IMG/VR virus record: IMGVR_UViG_3300036944_001223
Coordinates: 1-64,000 of that record
DNA from: a virus
DNA length: 64,000 bases
Strand: one strand, 5' to 3'
How positions within the stretch are numbered: the stretch's first letter is position 1; each line of letters begins with the position of its first letter. This document shows positions 51,046 to 59,063 of this stretch, one piece after another. The notes under the pieces were generated by a model. The model had not been told where the DNA came from. It worked only from the letters and a program-made list of their open reading frames with translations, and searched no databases. The position numbers were made by a program, and so were the translations under genes.

Positions 51046-51492
51046 TTATGACTTAATTGATGCGGATCCTAAATTAATAGTTCGATGTTCTCCCCTCTCC
51101 CATCCCATAGCTGTTTTTACAAAGCCATCGGCTTCCATACACGCTGGATAAAGCTCCTTGATACGATGATAGCACCCTGTGCCATCAGCACTAAGCAGGG
51201 TACAAAGCTCATCCCAGTTATCGAGAATAGGGCCGAATCGAGGGAATTTATCCTTGATAAACGGGAAAGCTTCTTTGATCTGAGGTACTTCATCAACTAA
51301 AGCCTTGCAACGACGAAAATCGCTAGCGTCTGACGGTATGTCGAAACGCCAAAAATGATCGTTATCTTTATGGCTCACGTTCATAGCCAGCATGGCCATT
51401 GTTTTAGATGAGGTGCCGACATTACTGGTTAAGCACCAGATCAATAATGCTTCTTTACTCTCTTGCGACAACTCAAAAAATTTACTTTCCAT
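51046..51492 (-). CDS. Unknown phage protein, paralogue of the gene at 2960
   Basis: 148 residues. The core FRRCKALVDEVPQIKEAFPF and LDNWDELC matches the 119-residue protein of the plus-strand recombination operon. It lies directly upstream of the terminase on the same strand, a small-terminase position, but a terminator separates them and its paralogue lies in a recombination operon, so I do not call it TerS. No membrane or zinc features. Confidence 0.65.
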   Translation of the reverse strand: MESKFFELSQESKEALLIWCLTSNVGTSSKTMAMLAMNVSHKDNDHFWRFDIPSDASDFRRCKALVDEVPQIKEAFPFIKDKFPRFGPILDNWDELCTLLSADGTGCYHRIKELYPACMEADGFVKTAMGWERGEHRTINLGSASIKS

Positions 51493-51512
51493 TGTTAAAT
51501 CCCCATTTAGTT

Positions 51513-51767
51513 TTATTCACACTTTGCCATATAAAACGCTTGGCCAGTTTTTTGATGATACGAGTCTATCGACAACGTGCTATCCCGTCCGTAGGTTGTC
51601 CCGTCCTGAAAAACCGCGCACATTCTTGCAGGCTCATTATGCTGCATCATCGGCAGCTTGCCGTTGAACATGGCAATAATGTAGCTGCCAAAGAAAGCGT
51701 AAAGGCACAAGGCCGTTACGCATCCAATCACTAAGCCGATTAATTTATTCACTAAGAAGTTTAGCAT
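51513..51767 (-). CDS. Small membrane protein
   Basis: 84 residues from ATG 51767 (MLNFLVNKLIGL), with GGAAAG 6 bases upstream. One transmembrane helix (KLIGLVIGCVTALCLYAFFGSYIIAMF) precedes a hydrophilic C-terminal part with two Cys. It overlaps the end of the 361-residue gene upstream. Function unknown; a superinfection or envelope role is only a guess from topology. Confidence 0.6.
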   Translation of the reverse strand: MLNFLVNKLIGLVIGCVTALCLYAFFGSYIIAMFNGKLPMMQHNEPARMCAVFQDGTTYGRDSTLSIDSYHQKTGQAFYMAKCE

Positions 51768-52830
51768 CGTAAAGCTTTCCAATAATTAATGGCGCACCGG
51801 GTATAAATTCTTGCGATGGATGACAGCCAATCTGCAGCATAACAGAGTCAATTTTCTTTTCTCTTTGAGATATATTATTGATTGGATGCACAAATAGGTG
51901 ATTTTCTACAATAAATCCTAGTTCTTTATGCTCAAAAACAACCGATTCTTCATTTACTAATAAAGCAACATAGTTTCCAGTAGCGGTTGAAAATTCCATG
52001 CCAACCTTTACTTTTTTACCGGCATCTGCCATTGCTTGGGTGAAGATTGGACGCTGAACATTAACAGCTAGCGCTTCAACTTGCTGCGCCGTGTTGTCAT
52101 AGTGCAATCCTTCATTTCCGTTTTGCATAATGACCTTCATTCGCAATTCTTCTGCTGCCATTTTTTTGCAGTAGGATGTAAATTCTTTTATTGTGCAAAT
52201 AACTTTCCAGTAATCATCCCCAATGTCGTTAGTGAAGATTGCGTTAGTGTAACAACCAAGGCTGAATCGCTCGTATGCTTTAGTGCAGATAACCAACTGT
52301 TTATGATTACCATCTTCTATAGGGTTGGTTAGATTTTGAAGCGATCCATTTAAATCCACCCACGCCTTATGGATTGCTGCTTCTTTTTCGATAATATCAG
52401 ACATAGCTTGCTGCTCGTTATAACCGATCATTCTTTCATCGAACTTCAATTGATGATTGGTTGTTTTATAAACTACAAGCTCCATAGTATCAGCACCAAG
52501 ATAAGGGCGCCAAAAAGCAACAGGGATTTTACCTGGCGGAAGGTCGTCACCAAGGCGCCAATCTAGCCCATCAGCATCGCGCCCAAACAACACTTTACCA
52601 CCAACCAGTAATACTTCTTTAGGCCCTGAGAAATTAGGCTCAAAACCTTCGTTATCACGATAGGCAATAGAAAACGCAAAGCAGTCTTGGTACATATCAG
52701 GGTTTTCAATCAAAGTTTTATCATCGACTTTGTACCAATGAGATACGCAACCACAGATAATTGCAGTATCATGCTCATTCAAATGGAAACCTTTCTTAGC
52801 TAATTCAATGACACTATTACATTTATTCAT
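51745..52830 (-). CDS. Unknown 361-residue phage protein
   Basis: No family recognised. Soluble, with several Trp/Tyr-rich strands (CVSHWYKVDDKTLIENPDMY, GFEPNFSGPKEVLLVGGKVL, PVAFWRPYLGADTMELVVYK) and a helical middle (MSDIIEKEAAIHKAWVDLNG). The LLVGGKVLFGRDADGLDWRLGD stretch followed by DDLPPGKIPVAFW looks like part of a hydrolase or binding fold, but catalytic residues cannot be named. It lies in the accessory block under the promoter at 54149. Confidence 0.65.
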   Translation of the reverse strand: MNKCNSVIELAKKGFHLNEHDTAIICGCVSHWYKVDDKTLIENPDMYQDCFAFSIAYRDNEGFEPNFSGPKEVLLVGGKVLFGRDADGLDWRLGDDLPPGKIPVAFWRPYLGADTMELVVYKTTNHQLKFDERMIGYNEQQAMSDIIEKEAAIHKAWVDLNGSLQNLTNPIEDGNHKQLVICTKAYERFSLGCYTNAIFTNDIGDDYWKVICTIKEFTSYCKKMAAEELRMKVIMQNGNEGLHYDNTAQQVEALAVNVQRPIFTQAMADAGKKVKVGMEFSTATGNYVALLVNEESVVFEHKELGFIVENHLFVHPINNISQREKKIDSVMLQIGCHPSQEFIPGAPLIIGKLYDAKLLSE

Positions 52831-52859
52831 AACTATCCCGTTAATTATTTAATGTTTAA

Positions 52860-53168
52860 TTAAGAATCAAGACCTTTTTTAATCTTCATGGTTTCTTGAT
52901 TTATTTCGCGAGTTTCAACAATGTTGCCAGCCATCCAGCTCCAATCATTCTCATCAGCCAGCTCATCATCAAAATCAGGATCGCCACTGGTTAATTTCTC
53001 ATAGATAAGAACATTCAACCCCTCAGGGTTTTTGATATCATGGTAACTGCAATGATCGAACAAACCATCACCAAAAGCAAAATCAACAAATGCCTCGTCA
53101 GGAGTATTACCCTCACCATAATGGTGAACAGTACCTTCAAATTCAATTGATGCCATGTATTTCATCAC
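52860..53168 (-). CDS. Unknown acidic small protein
   Basis: 102 residues; start 53168 overlaps the upstream gene by ATGA. Strongly acidic in the middle (SGDPDFDDELADENDWSWMA), with an N-terminal strand pair (YMASIEFEGTVHHYGEGNTP). Acidic small proteins in early phage blocks often mimic DNA and inhibit nucleases, but that is speculation here. Confidence 0.6.
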   Translation of the reverse strand: MMKYMASIEFEGTVHHYGEGNTPDEAFVDFAFGDGLFDHCSYHDIKNPEGLNVLIYEKLTSGDPDFDDELADENDWSWMAGNIVETREINQETMKIKKGLDS

Positions 53169-53641
53169 GGTTTCCTTATTTCAGCAGCGTGACGCATTAT
53201 ATTGATGATCACATTGCGCATTTTTACATTATGAAGCCGACCATACTCAGGGACTGGAATAGTCATGATGGCTTTAATCAATTTTTCAGTGTGATCGGTG
53301 ATTAATTGGTGATGCTTAGCCTTTTCATTGAACAGCTGAGTTTGAATTGCATCATATAATTTTTGCAGCTCATAATAATCAGCTACAGTTGGTTCTGGAG
53401 CCGGGCCATCAGTCCATGGCACATCTTCGCTGACTGCATGGCCAAGGCATTTACCTTCGGCGTCTTCGTTATCGCATCCCTCTGTGTGAAGATAGATGCG
53501 GCCCATAGCCATCTGTTGTTTGAACTCTTCGCGTGCGACCACAGGGTCGCATTCAAACATGCTTTTCAATTGTTTATTTGTCATAGATAGCGCAGTGGCT
53601 ATTTTCATTTGAACGTGCCACGACTTCACCACGTTATTCAT
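53165..53641 (-). CDS. Unknown small phage protein
   Basis: 158 residues. Contains HTEGCDNEDAEGKCLGHAV with two Cys and His in the middle, and a helical C-terminal half (YYELQKLYDAIQTQLFNEKA). No family recognised. Confidence 0.6.
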   Translation of the reverse strand: MNNVVKSWHVQMKIATALSMTNKQLKSMFECDPVVAREEFKQQMAMGRIYLHTEGCDNEDAEGKCLGHAVSEDVPWTDGPAPEPTVADYYELQKLYDAIQTQLFNEKAKHHQLITDHTEKLIKAIMTIPVPEYGRLHNVKMRNVIINIMRHAAEIRKP

Positions 53642-53666
53642 ATTGGCGGTTCCTTATGTTGATCAA

Positions 53667-53789
53667 TTATCCAAAAAATTTAACTATTAAAATTACCGCA
53701 AGAGTAGCTAATGCCGCTCCGCCGAGAAACCCGCAAATTGCACCAAAGATAAGGCCAGTCTTAAATGCTTCTACTTCTTCACTTCCCAT
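53667..53789 (-). CDS. 40-residue single-pass membrane protein
   Basis: ATG at 53789 with AGAGGTT upstream; 40 codons end at TAA (53667-53669). Sequence starts MGSEEVEAFKTG and continues with one transmembrane helix (LIFGAICGFLGGAALATLAV). It fills the gap between two genes of the operon, has a good ribosome site, and is likely real despite its size. Function unknown. Confidence 0.6.
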   Translation of the reverse strand: MGSEEVEAFKTGLIFGAICGFLGGAALATLAVILIVKFFG

Positions 53790-53798
53790 GTGCAACCT

Positions 53799-54083
53799 CT
53801 AAGCGATGATAATGATTCGTTGATTTAGATGGCATAGGTCATTCTCCACTTCACTATACCAACGCAAATAAAAAGCTTGATTACCAAATGTAGATCTCCA
53901 CATCTTGCCGGGATACACTCCAGTAGGGACCGACCAAGAGTAATCACATAATGAGTTAAAATCCTTCAGGCTCATCAGTGCATGAGTGTCATCAATTAAG
54001 ATGTTTTTAGGACTTGGCTGCGCCCAAGACCTTCCTGAACGAACGTCTATGGGTGGGATCTCGTTTTTATTTAAAGCGCTCAT
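53799..54083 (-). CDS. Unknown small protein, first gene of accessory operon
   Basis: 94 residues: NEIPPIDVRSGRSWAQPSPK, LMSLKDFNSLCDYSWSVPTG, KMWRSTFGNQAFYLRWY. No family recognised. It follows the operator-bearing promoter at 54121-54149, so it is the promoter-proximal gene of the operon running to 51046. Confidence 0.6.
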   Translation of the reverse strand: MSALNKNEIPPIDVRSGRSWAQPSPKNILIDDTHALMSLKDFNSLCDYSWSVPTGVYPGKMWRSTFGNQAFYLRWYSEVENDLCHLNQRIIIIA

Positions 54084-54120
54084 TTAAGCCTCAGTATGCT
54101 ATAAAATCTTTGACTCACCC

Positions 54121-54149
54121 ATAATATAGCTCAAATTTGCTCAAGGCAA
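54121..54149 (-). promoter_or_regulatory. Promoter with palindromic operator in its spacer
   Basis: On the minus strand TTGCCT (54149-54144), a 17-base spacer and TATTAT (54126-54121). The spacer contains the 14-base site GCTCAAATTTGCTC (54129-54142), 12 of 14 matching GCTCAAATTTGAGC. Drives 54083 down to 51046. Confidence 0.65.
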
Positions 54150-54163
54150 GCATATTTTTTGAT

Positions 54164-54180
54164 GCGCCCTATGCGTGCCC
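54164..54180 (-). repeat. GGGC-CATAGGGCGC box, copy 2
   Basis: On the minus strand GGGCACGCATAGGGCGC followed by ATCAAAAAATATGC, 14 bases before the -35 at 54149. It differs from the box at 45193 at two of 17 positions and has the same A-run downstream. Confidence 0.55.
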
Positions 54181-54193
54181 TGTAAAAACGAAC

Positions 54194-54225
54194 AATGCCC
54201 ATAAGCATTGCTGCTTACAGGCATT
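54194..54225 (-). terminator. Imperfect terminator-like hairpin
   Basis: AATGCC/GGCATT and TAAGCA/TGCTTA pair with an internal mismatch; on the minus strand GTTCGTTTTTAC follows. Probably ends the operon whose last gene is 54252. Confidence 0.45.
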
Positions 54226-54251
54226 TTAAATTTACTTGATCTGATTTAGGA

Positions 54252-54587
54252 TCAGGCTTTCAAGCCTTGGAGATACTGGCCTTTCTGTACGGCGGCTTTA
54301 AATACTGCATGCCGCACTGCCGCCGCACGATCATCATAGTCTGCATAATACTCAATAACTCCATCATTTGTTCTGCACCACTTTGCACGACAGTAATTAT
54401 CAATTTTACTTGGATGAATCGTGATCCCGGCATTTACTGCTAATCTAAAGCTGTCTCCGTCGTCATTAACAGGATCCCAATTTCTAAAGTATCCATCAGG
54501 ACTAAAAGGGTTTTCAACAAAAACACCTTCATCAACATTTATACTGGCGGATAAGGCCGCAAGCTCAAGTAGTTCACGTTCTTTCAT
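54252..54587 (-). CDS. Phage ABA-sandwich (NinX-like) domain protein
   Basis: 111 residues. The stretch NWDPVNDDGDSFRLAVNAGI matches the small phage ABA-sandwich domain, where W-D-P...DGD...R-L-A is diagnostic. DDRAAAVRHAVFKAAVQ follows. Common in early blocks of temperate phages; exact function unknown. Confidence 0.75.
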   Translation of the reverse strand: MKERELLELAALSASINVDEGVFVENPFSPDGYFRNWDPVNDDGDSFRLAVNAGITIHPSKIDNYCRAKWCRTNDGVIEYYADYDDRAAAVRHAVFKAAVQKGQYLQGLKA

Positions 54588-54606
54588 TGCTGTTCCTTAA
54601 TGATAA

Positions 54607-55020
54607 TTAAATAATGCCGTTTTCAAAATCAGCTTTACTTACAGCGGCAAACCTTTCGTTATAACCCTTCTCTAGCGTAGTCATTCTAGTTTTACAGCTT
54701 CTAGTGTGACCATCAACTAGCAGGTCAAAAGGATAAACTTTCAGCTCCTCACAACAGCGACCTTTTATACCCATTAATTCTTTCACGCCGATCAGCTTAT
54801 AATCGCTATCTGGACGCCTATGATCCCACACATAACTACTAAATACATAATCAGAACCGTAGATTCCTTCTTTAGCTTTTAATCTCCGGATCATATAGTT
54901 TAAGTCAAGTCTACAATCAAAAGCGCTTCTGTGATACTCAAATTTAACGAACGTAAGATCGCAAATTGACTCATGCTCAACCCTGATCACTAACGATGTG
55001 CCTGGAAATACAGTCCCCAT
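54607..55020 (-). CDS. Unknown phage protein
   Basis: 137 residues; overlaps the upstream gene by 1 base. Cys residues (HESICDLTF, KGRCCEELKVYPFDLLVDG) and a basic end. No family recognised. Confidence 0.6.
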   Translation of the reverse strand: MGTVFPGTSLVIRVEHESICDLTFVKFEYHRSAFDCRLDLNYMIRRLKAKEGIYGSDYVFSSYVWDHRRPDSDYKLIGVKELMGIKGRCCEELKVYPFDLLVDGHTRSCKTRMTTLEKGYNERFAAVSKADFENGII

Positions 55021-55223
55021 TATTCCCCCTCGTCGCCTTGCCGGCGCTCTTGTTTCATTTGGATCGGCTGAAACTCACTCATCTTGTGCTTTCCGCACCG
55101 CAAGCAGTCTAAATCCAGCCTCGCTTGGTCAATCATTGCCTGAGCAATCAGGTAACCGCAACTAGGGCAACAACGATGAGTCACTGCTTGATAAATATTT
55201 ATGACGTTACTTGAGTCAATCAT
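55020..55223 (-). CDS. Small zinc-ribbon protein
   Basis: 67 residues from ATG 55223 (MIDSSNVINIYQAV). Two CxxC knuckles, CCPSCG and CLRCGK, separated by 19 residues, form a zinc ribbon. An earlier ATG at 55295 would lie inside the preceding gene and add an implausible hydrophobic leader. Function unknown, likely nucleic acid or protein binding. Confidence 0.65.
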   Translation of the reverse strand: MIDSSNVINIYQAVTHRCCPSCGYLIAQAMIDQARLDLDCLRCGKHKMSEFQPIQMKQERRQGDEGE

Positions 55224-55236
55224 TTTAATGTCCCAT

Positions 55237-55737
55237 TCAATTAAAATATTTTTTAGTAACGCCCATAATAACCTGAAGAGGATTAGGTTCTGCACCTTGA
55301 GGGCAAATCCCTATCCTGAGCTCCAATCCATCAATGCTCACAGCCGCCCCATCTGCGTTGTATCCTGCAGCAACACCCTTGAACTGCATCGGTATTCCGC
55401 AATCGACGCAGTGGATCCTGATATCAGCGACGAACCTGCCAGTATCAGTAAGTCTTGCTACGCGAACATCGGTTCTAAAATTTTCATGTTTGCAAGTCGC
55501 TAAATTCATCTCAGCAAAATTAACCGGCTTTCCATTTAGCCGATCAATGCTATTAGCTGAAAGATCATCAATGCCTGATTTTGACACTGCCCAGTTGCCG
55601 TCCCAGTGAGAGAAAACGTAAGTGGCCCGTATCCCGCCACAACGGGATACCCTAATTTTGTCACCAGATTTTAGAACCAGCTTTGCATTTGCTGTTGCTT
55701 TCCGGCATAGGATAATTTGCTCTTCAGTCATTTTCAT
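55237..55737 (-). CDS. Phage protein with CxxC mini-domain
   Basis: 166 residues. The C-terminal half (TGRFVADIRIHCVDCGIPMQ, then FKGVAAGYNADGAAVSIDGL) is a zinc-knuckle beta domain that recurs in phage early regions. The N-terminal part (LVLKSGDKIRVSRCGGIRAT) is a different beta domain. Function unknown. Overlaps the methyltransferase gene by 4 bases. Confidence 0.65.
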   Translation of the reverse strand: MKMTEEQIILCRKATANAKLVLKSGDKIRVSRCGGIRATYVFSHWDGNWAVSKSGIDDLSANSIDRLNGKPVNFAEMNLATCKHENFRTDVRVARLTDTGRFVADIRIHCVDCGIPMQFKGVAAGYNADGAAVSIDGLELRIGICPQGAEPNPLQVIMGVTKKYFN

Positions 55738-56243
55738 AGTTGGTTACCATTATCTTCCTTCATAAACACTAACCAGTGAGTAAGTCCTTTCCTTCCGGAA
55801 AGATGGCCAAAAAGAGGTTTTATAGGAACAAGCTCTAATACCTCCCTAACCTTTACTTGGGTTTCATTCCACTTGAAAACAAGCACACCATTAGGTTCAA
55901 GAACCCTAAAGCATTCACTAAACCCTTTAGCTAAATCTTCTTTCCAACTATCACTCAGTTTTCCGTATTTTGCAGCTAACCAACTTTTTGGCCCAGCTCT
56001 AACCAAGTGAGGAGGATCAAATGAAACCAGCTTAAATGAATTATCAGGAAAAGGCAGAGCGCGAAAATCCATTAACGTATCCGGCTCAATATTGATTGTG
56101 CGGGTGCCGCCTTCATTGCCATGGCTACGATCGGTAACCGTTATTGATTCACTACGTATATCGCCGAAAATAACAGATGGATTCTTTTTGTCAGCCCACA
56201 TCATTCGACTTCCGCAGCAAGGATCTAATATTAGCTTATTCAT
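55734..56243 (-). CDS. Class I SAM-dependent methyltransferase
   Basis: 169 residues. Motif I is LDPCCGSRMMW; the acidic loop GDIRSE and the catalytic DPPHL motif (near residue 75) follow, then FKWNETQVK. The size and D-P-P-H pattern fit small phage methyltransferases of the N4/N6 DNA or RNA type; the target cannot be told. Likely protects phage DNA from restriction or modifies host RNA. Confidence 0.75.
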   Translation of the reverse strand: MNKLILDPCCGSRMMWADKKNPSVIFGDIRSESITVTDRSHGNEGGTRTINIEPDTLMDFRALPFPDNSFKLVSFDPPHLVRAGPKSWLAAKYGKLSDSWKEDLAKGFSECFRVLEPNGVLVFKWNETQVKVREVLELVPIKPLFGHLSGRKGLTHWLVFMKEDNGNQL

Positions 56244-57106
56244 AGATCACTGGCCTTAGGCGTAGCAGTCAGTGAATAGGAGTGATCCTCGCCATTGATC
56301 GTCACAGCTTTAACGTCGACGATGCCATTTGTCCACGTCGTCATCGTGTAGCTTTCCTCGGAGCAGCTGCTGGCTAGCTGCCAGTTTCCGGCCTTAGCCA
56401 CGGCGCAAGTACCGGCCATCGAGTGAATCGCATTAAGTAGACGATAAACGTCATCTTTGTTTTTGCTGGTGGCGCGGATAGGTTCAATTTTTGTGTTTGG
56501 ATTGATGGCGCTGACAGGATTTGCTGGAATTTTAGCGTTATCGCTTAAAGTCAACGCCTTTAGTGCTGTTTCATAGCACTTCTTCAGGCCATATTTAGCA
56601 GTGCCTTTATCGCAGGCCGACTTGAAGTAAAACTTTGCATCGTTTTTAATACTATCAAGCGCCTCAGTTACCTGAATGTGCACTGGCGAATTTAAATACC
56701 CATGCTCAACACTAAGCCACTCGTTAGCTAAAGCTAATTTGCTATGAAGCATTTTAAGCTGCTCAGCCTGCTGGGTGATTAGTTTTTGTTGCGCCGCATT
56801 CTCCGCGATTAGCTGGTCATACTTGTAAATTTTATTAAGCGCCTCACCGAAATGCTTAACATATTCATCCGTCGAGTCTCCCCAAGAATTGACCATGCAA
56901 ACCTGCTCAGGATGACTATCCGGAAATTCTTCCTCAATAGCACCTTCAGTCATAAAATACTCACGCTCAATAGCGTGCAACTTATCAGCAAAGTCTTTGC
57001 AGTGTGTCGCGCACGTTAGTGTTACGTGGTGTTCGCAACTAGGTCCTACGCCAAATAATTCACGTATTCTGTCAAACATTCTTGCTTTATTTGCTAGTTC
57101 AGTCAT
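56240..57106 (-). CDS. Unknown phage protein with central coiled coil
   Basis: 288 residues from ATG 57106 (MTELANKARMFDR), with GAAGGT 8 bases upstream; an earlier in-frame codon at 57142 lies deeper in the preceding gene. Residues about 95-140 form a coiled coil (YDQLIAENAAQQKLITQQAE), and the C-terminal 60 residues form a beta-rich domain with Cys. Two histidine/cysteine stretches (CEHHVTLTCATHCKDF) lie near the N-terminus. No family recognised. Confidence 0.6.
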   Translation of the reverse strand: MTELANKARMFDRIRELFGVGPSCEHHVTLTCATHCKDFADKLHAIEREYFMTEGAIEEEFPDSHPEQVCMVNSWGDSTDEYVKHFGEALNKIYKYDQLIAENAAQQKLITQQAEQLKMLHSKLALANEWLSVEHGYLNSPVHIQVTEALDSIKNDAKFYFKSACDKGTAKYGLKKCYETALKALTLSDNAKIPANPVSAINPNTKIEPIRATSKNKDDVYRLLNAIHSMAGTCAVAKAGNWQLASSCSEESYTMTTWTNGIVDVKAVTINGEDHSYSLTATPKASDL

Positions 57107-57452
57107 TGCTAGATACCTTCTTTTTATCCCATTCACCGCCAAGGAACTCTAAAGCCTTAGCTCGCCACTTCGGGCTAATGAAGCCTCCACCATCAGGCCG
57201 ACCAGAGTAAACCATCCAAGACCATTCCTCTGAGCCGTCAGCCGACCACTCTAGCGGATCGGCGTCTTTTTTACTCCAAATTTTACTAATCAAATTAATG
57301 CGCGGTCTTTCGTCGGACTTTTTGACATGGCTACAGAGAATTATATCGCCGCAATTTATGCCCGCGGACAATAGCTGTGAGTCAGTGCCGTGAACCTCTG
57401 CAAAAAATAACTCACCATCTTTAACGCTAGCTGCATTAGCATCAAACATCAC
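57099..57452 (-). CDS. Unknown small protein
   Basis: 117 residues: ELFFAEVHGTDSQLLSAGIN, WSWMVYSGRPDGGGFISPKW and KALEFLGGEWDKKK. Trp-rich, soluble; no family recognised. Overlaps both neighbours by a few bases. Confidence 0.6.
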   Translation of the reverse strand: MMFDANAASVKDGELFFAEVHGTDSQLLSAGINCGDIILCSHVKKSDERPRINLISKIWSKKDADPLEWSADGSEEWSWMVYSGRPDGGGFISPKWRAKALEFLGGEWDKKKVSSND

Positions 57453-57706
57453 TCACCATCCTTACTTGTATCGCGCAGTTTGCCACCGCAAAATGGACAG
57501 CTGTTAAAAACAAGTCCTTCAGCCAAATGCTCACCTTGTTTAATCTTCACCATCTGTCCGAGCTTTTCACGAGTTTCGAGGTTAACGATTGAATGCCGAT
57601 AAATACCTTTGGACTTTTTAGTAGGGAAAATATCTGAAACGCTCATAAGTGCATCGCAAATATTTTCAGCATAGCCGCCTTTTCTCATTGAACACTTTGC
57701 CATCAC
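57449..57706 (-). CDS. Small zinc-finger protein, Lar-like tail
   Basis: 85 residues (ATG-ATG at 57706). Ends with CPFCGGKLRDTS, the CPFCG motif of Lar-type restriction alleviation and similar zinc ribbons; the partner cysteines are not evident (Cys5 and Cys17 only), so the ribbon may be partial or the pair may bind with another subunit. Function uncertain. Confidence 0.55.
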   Translation of the reverse strand: MMAKCSMRKGGYAENICDALMSVSDIFPTKKSKGIYRHSIVNLETREKLGQMVKIKQGEHLAEGLVFNSCPFCGGKLRDTSKDGE

Positions 57707-57715
57707 TTGCCACCC

Positions 57716-57832
57716 TTAATCCCGCGTAATTACCGACGCCACCAGAAGCCAAGCCCAACCATCATGCGCCGAGCCGGTGACGCCAATAGCTATAATAATT
57801 AATATAGAAACAAGCAGCCTAGCACTACTCAT
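57716..57832 (-). CDS. 38-residue membrane protein
   Basis: ATG at 57832 overlaps the upstream stop as TGATG; TAA at 57716-57718. The sequence begins MSSARLLVSILIIIAIGVTG and continues with Trp residues (DGWAWLLVASVI), giving one or two short membrane helices. Coupled start and exact fit into the gap make it likely real. Function unknown. Confidence 0.55.
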   Translation of the reverse strand: MSSARLLVSILIIIAIGVTGSAHDGWAWLLVASVITRD

Positions 57833-58440
57833 CACTCACCATCCTTAACGGCTAACCAGGTGACACGGCCAAAAGAATCAACAGTAACTGACTTGAGCCC
57901 CTTAGATAAAGTGACCAGCTGAGCGTCCACTTTAACAAGCTCATTCCCTTGGTTTGCCAAGTAAATAATTTTGTTGATCGCTACTGGAAGAAAGTTATTT
58001 AGCGACAAATTATCTATCTTTTTCATCAAGCCAATATTTGCCAGCTTCTCATCATTCAGCGCCGCAAAGTCTACGCCTTCAGCAGTAATGATCGCGCTAA
58101 CGCCCTTAGGTAGCATGCTCATCAGGTTTTCGCGGTAATGACTATAATCATTATGCTCATTAACCCATTTAGCCGCTAGTTTAACCACTAGGATATCGCC
58201 AGAGCTCAGCTTTAGCGCTTCACCGGCTACGACAGACTCATAATGCTTAACCACGCTTTCAGCTTTGCGAACTCGCTCAATTAACTCAACAACATGCTGA
58301 GGGGATACTTTTTCATGAAACGATGCATTAGCTGCATAATTATTACTATCTCGAGGGTGAGTGTAAATGTGACAAGGGCCTGCAGTCGCGGCCTTCGACG
58401 CTTCTAATAACTCATCCAGCTTGATTTCAGTTAAGCTCAT
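57832..58440 (-). CDS. Ead/Ea22-like phage protein
   Basis: 202 residues from ATG 58440 (MSLTEIKLDELLEASKAATA), preceded by GGAGA at 7 bases. The opening LDELLEASKAATAGPC matches the Ead/Ea22 family of temperate phage early genes. The rest (VVELIERVRKAESVVKHYES) is helical. Function unknown; typical accessory gene in lambda-like early regions. Confidence 0.65.
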   Translation of the reverse strand: MSLTEIKLDELLEASKAATAGPCHIYTHPRDSNNYAANASFHEKVSPQHVVELIERVRKAESVVKHYESVVAGEALKLSSGDILVVKLAAKWVNEHNDYSHYRENLMSMLPKGVSAIITAEGVDFAALNDEKLANIGLMKKIDNLSLNNFLPVAINKIIYLANQGNELVKVDAQLVTLSKGLKSVTVDSFGRVTWLAVKDGE

Positions 58441-58615
58441 AAAATTCTCCAGGTTCAATAAGTTTGTTTTCTTGCTTTGAGTGGTCAAATACTGCGTAAC
58501 AATGGCAGCAGATGGTCAGCGTCAATAATTTATTATCATTTCGACTAGAGCGGTCTTGCGGCCCAAATCTTTTGCATGCAGGACACTTAACGACTCGTAT
58601 GCGCCTAATTTTCAT
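58427..58615 (-). CDS. Small Com-like zinc ribbon
   Basis: 62 residues from ATG 58615 (MKIRRIRVVKCPACK), AAGGA upstream. CPAC and CCHC pairs separated by about 24 residues form a compact zinc ribbon reminiscent of Mu Com. Such proteins can act as translational regulators; a partner methyltransferase gene as in Mu (com-mom) is not next to it. Confidence 0.55.
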   Translation of the reverse strand: MKIRRIRVVKCPACKRFGPQDRSSRNDNKLLTLTICCHCYAVFDHSKQENKLIEPGEFYELN

Positions 58616-59030
58616 GGCTACCATCCTTTTTCAGCTGAGCCACGATATCACACAGGCTGGCTTGCTCTGCTGCATTATCGCCATTAAGTAACACATCAAG
58701 TTCACGAACTAACCTTAGATGGTCAGCTTGAATAGCCTCTAGGTCAGCGAGGCTCTGCTCAGCCTTTGTCAGTCGTCTCGACAGCCAGCGGATCCGCTCT
58801 TTAGCGGCCGTCAAGTAAACTATTGGCATCTTTTTAATGTTAGCTATCACATCTCTAATGCATGGATTTTCATTGCCATGCAAAAACACTTCGTTAGCCA
58901 ACTCGCAGTCAGTCAGCTCGCCTAAGGGAAGATCATTTCGATCGCAGTTATAGCGCTCGCCGAAAGGATCTTCATCACCATTTTCTCGCCATTTTGCTGC
59001 AGGAGTTTTAGCCATAATAGTCGTTGTCAT
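58605..59030 (-). CDS. Conserved phage protein of early region
   Basis: 141 residues, with an alternative start at 59015 (MAKTPAAKWRENGDEDPFGE). Conserved pattern: LTDCELANEVFLHGNE, VYLTAAKERIRWLSRRLTKA. This is a recurrent early-region protein of gammaproteobacterial temperate phages with no known function. The C-terminus is a coiled coil. Confidence 0.65.
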   Translation of the reverse strand: MTTTIMAKTPAAKWRENGDEDPFGERYNCDRNDLPLGELTDCELANEVFLHGNENPCIRDVIANIKKMPIVYLTAAKERIRWLSRRLTKAEQSLADLEAIQADHLRLVRELDVLLNGDNAAEQASLCDIVAQLKKDGSHEN

Positions 59031-59063
59031 AATGTATCAATCCTTTTATTTTTAGCTTTCAAT

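Noticed and set aside
51046-51492. Small terminase subunit
   Set aside because: Position is suggestive, but its paralogue sits in a recombination operon, a terminator separates it from the terminase and no HTH is visible.
58427-58615. Mu-like com-mom pair
   Set aside because: A Com-like zinc ribbon is present but no mom-type gene follows it.
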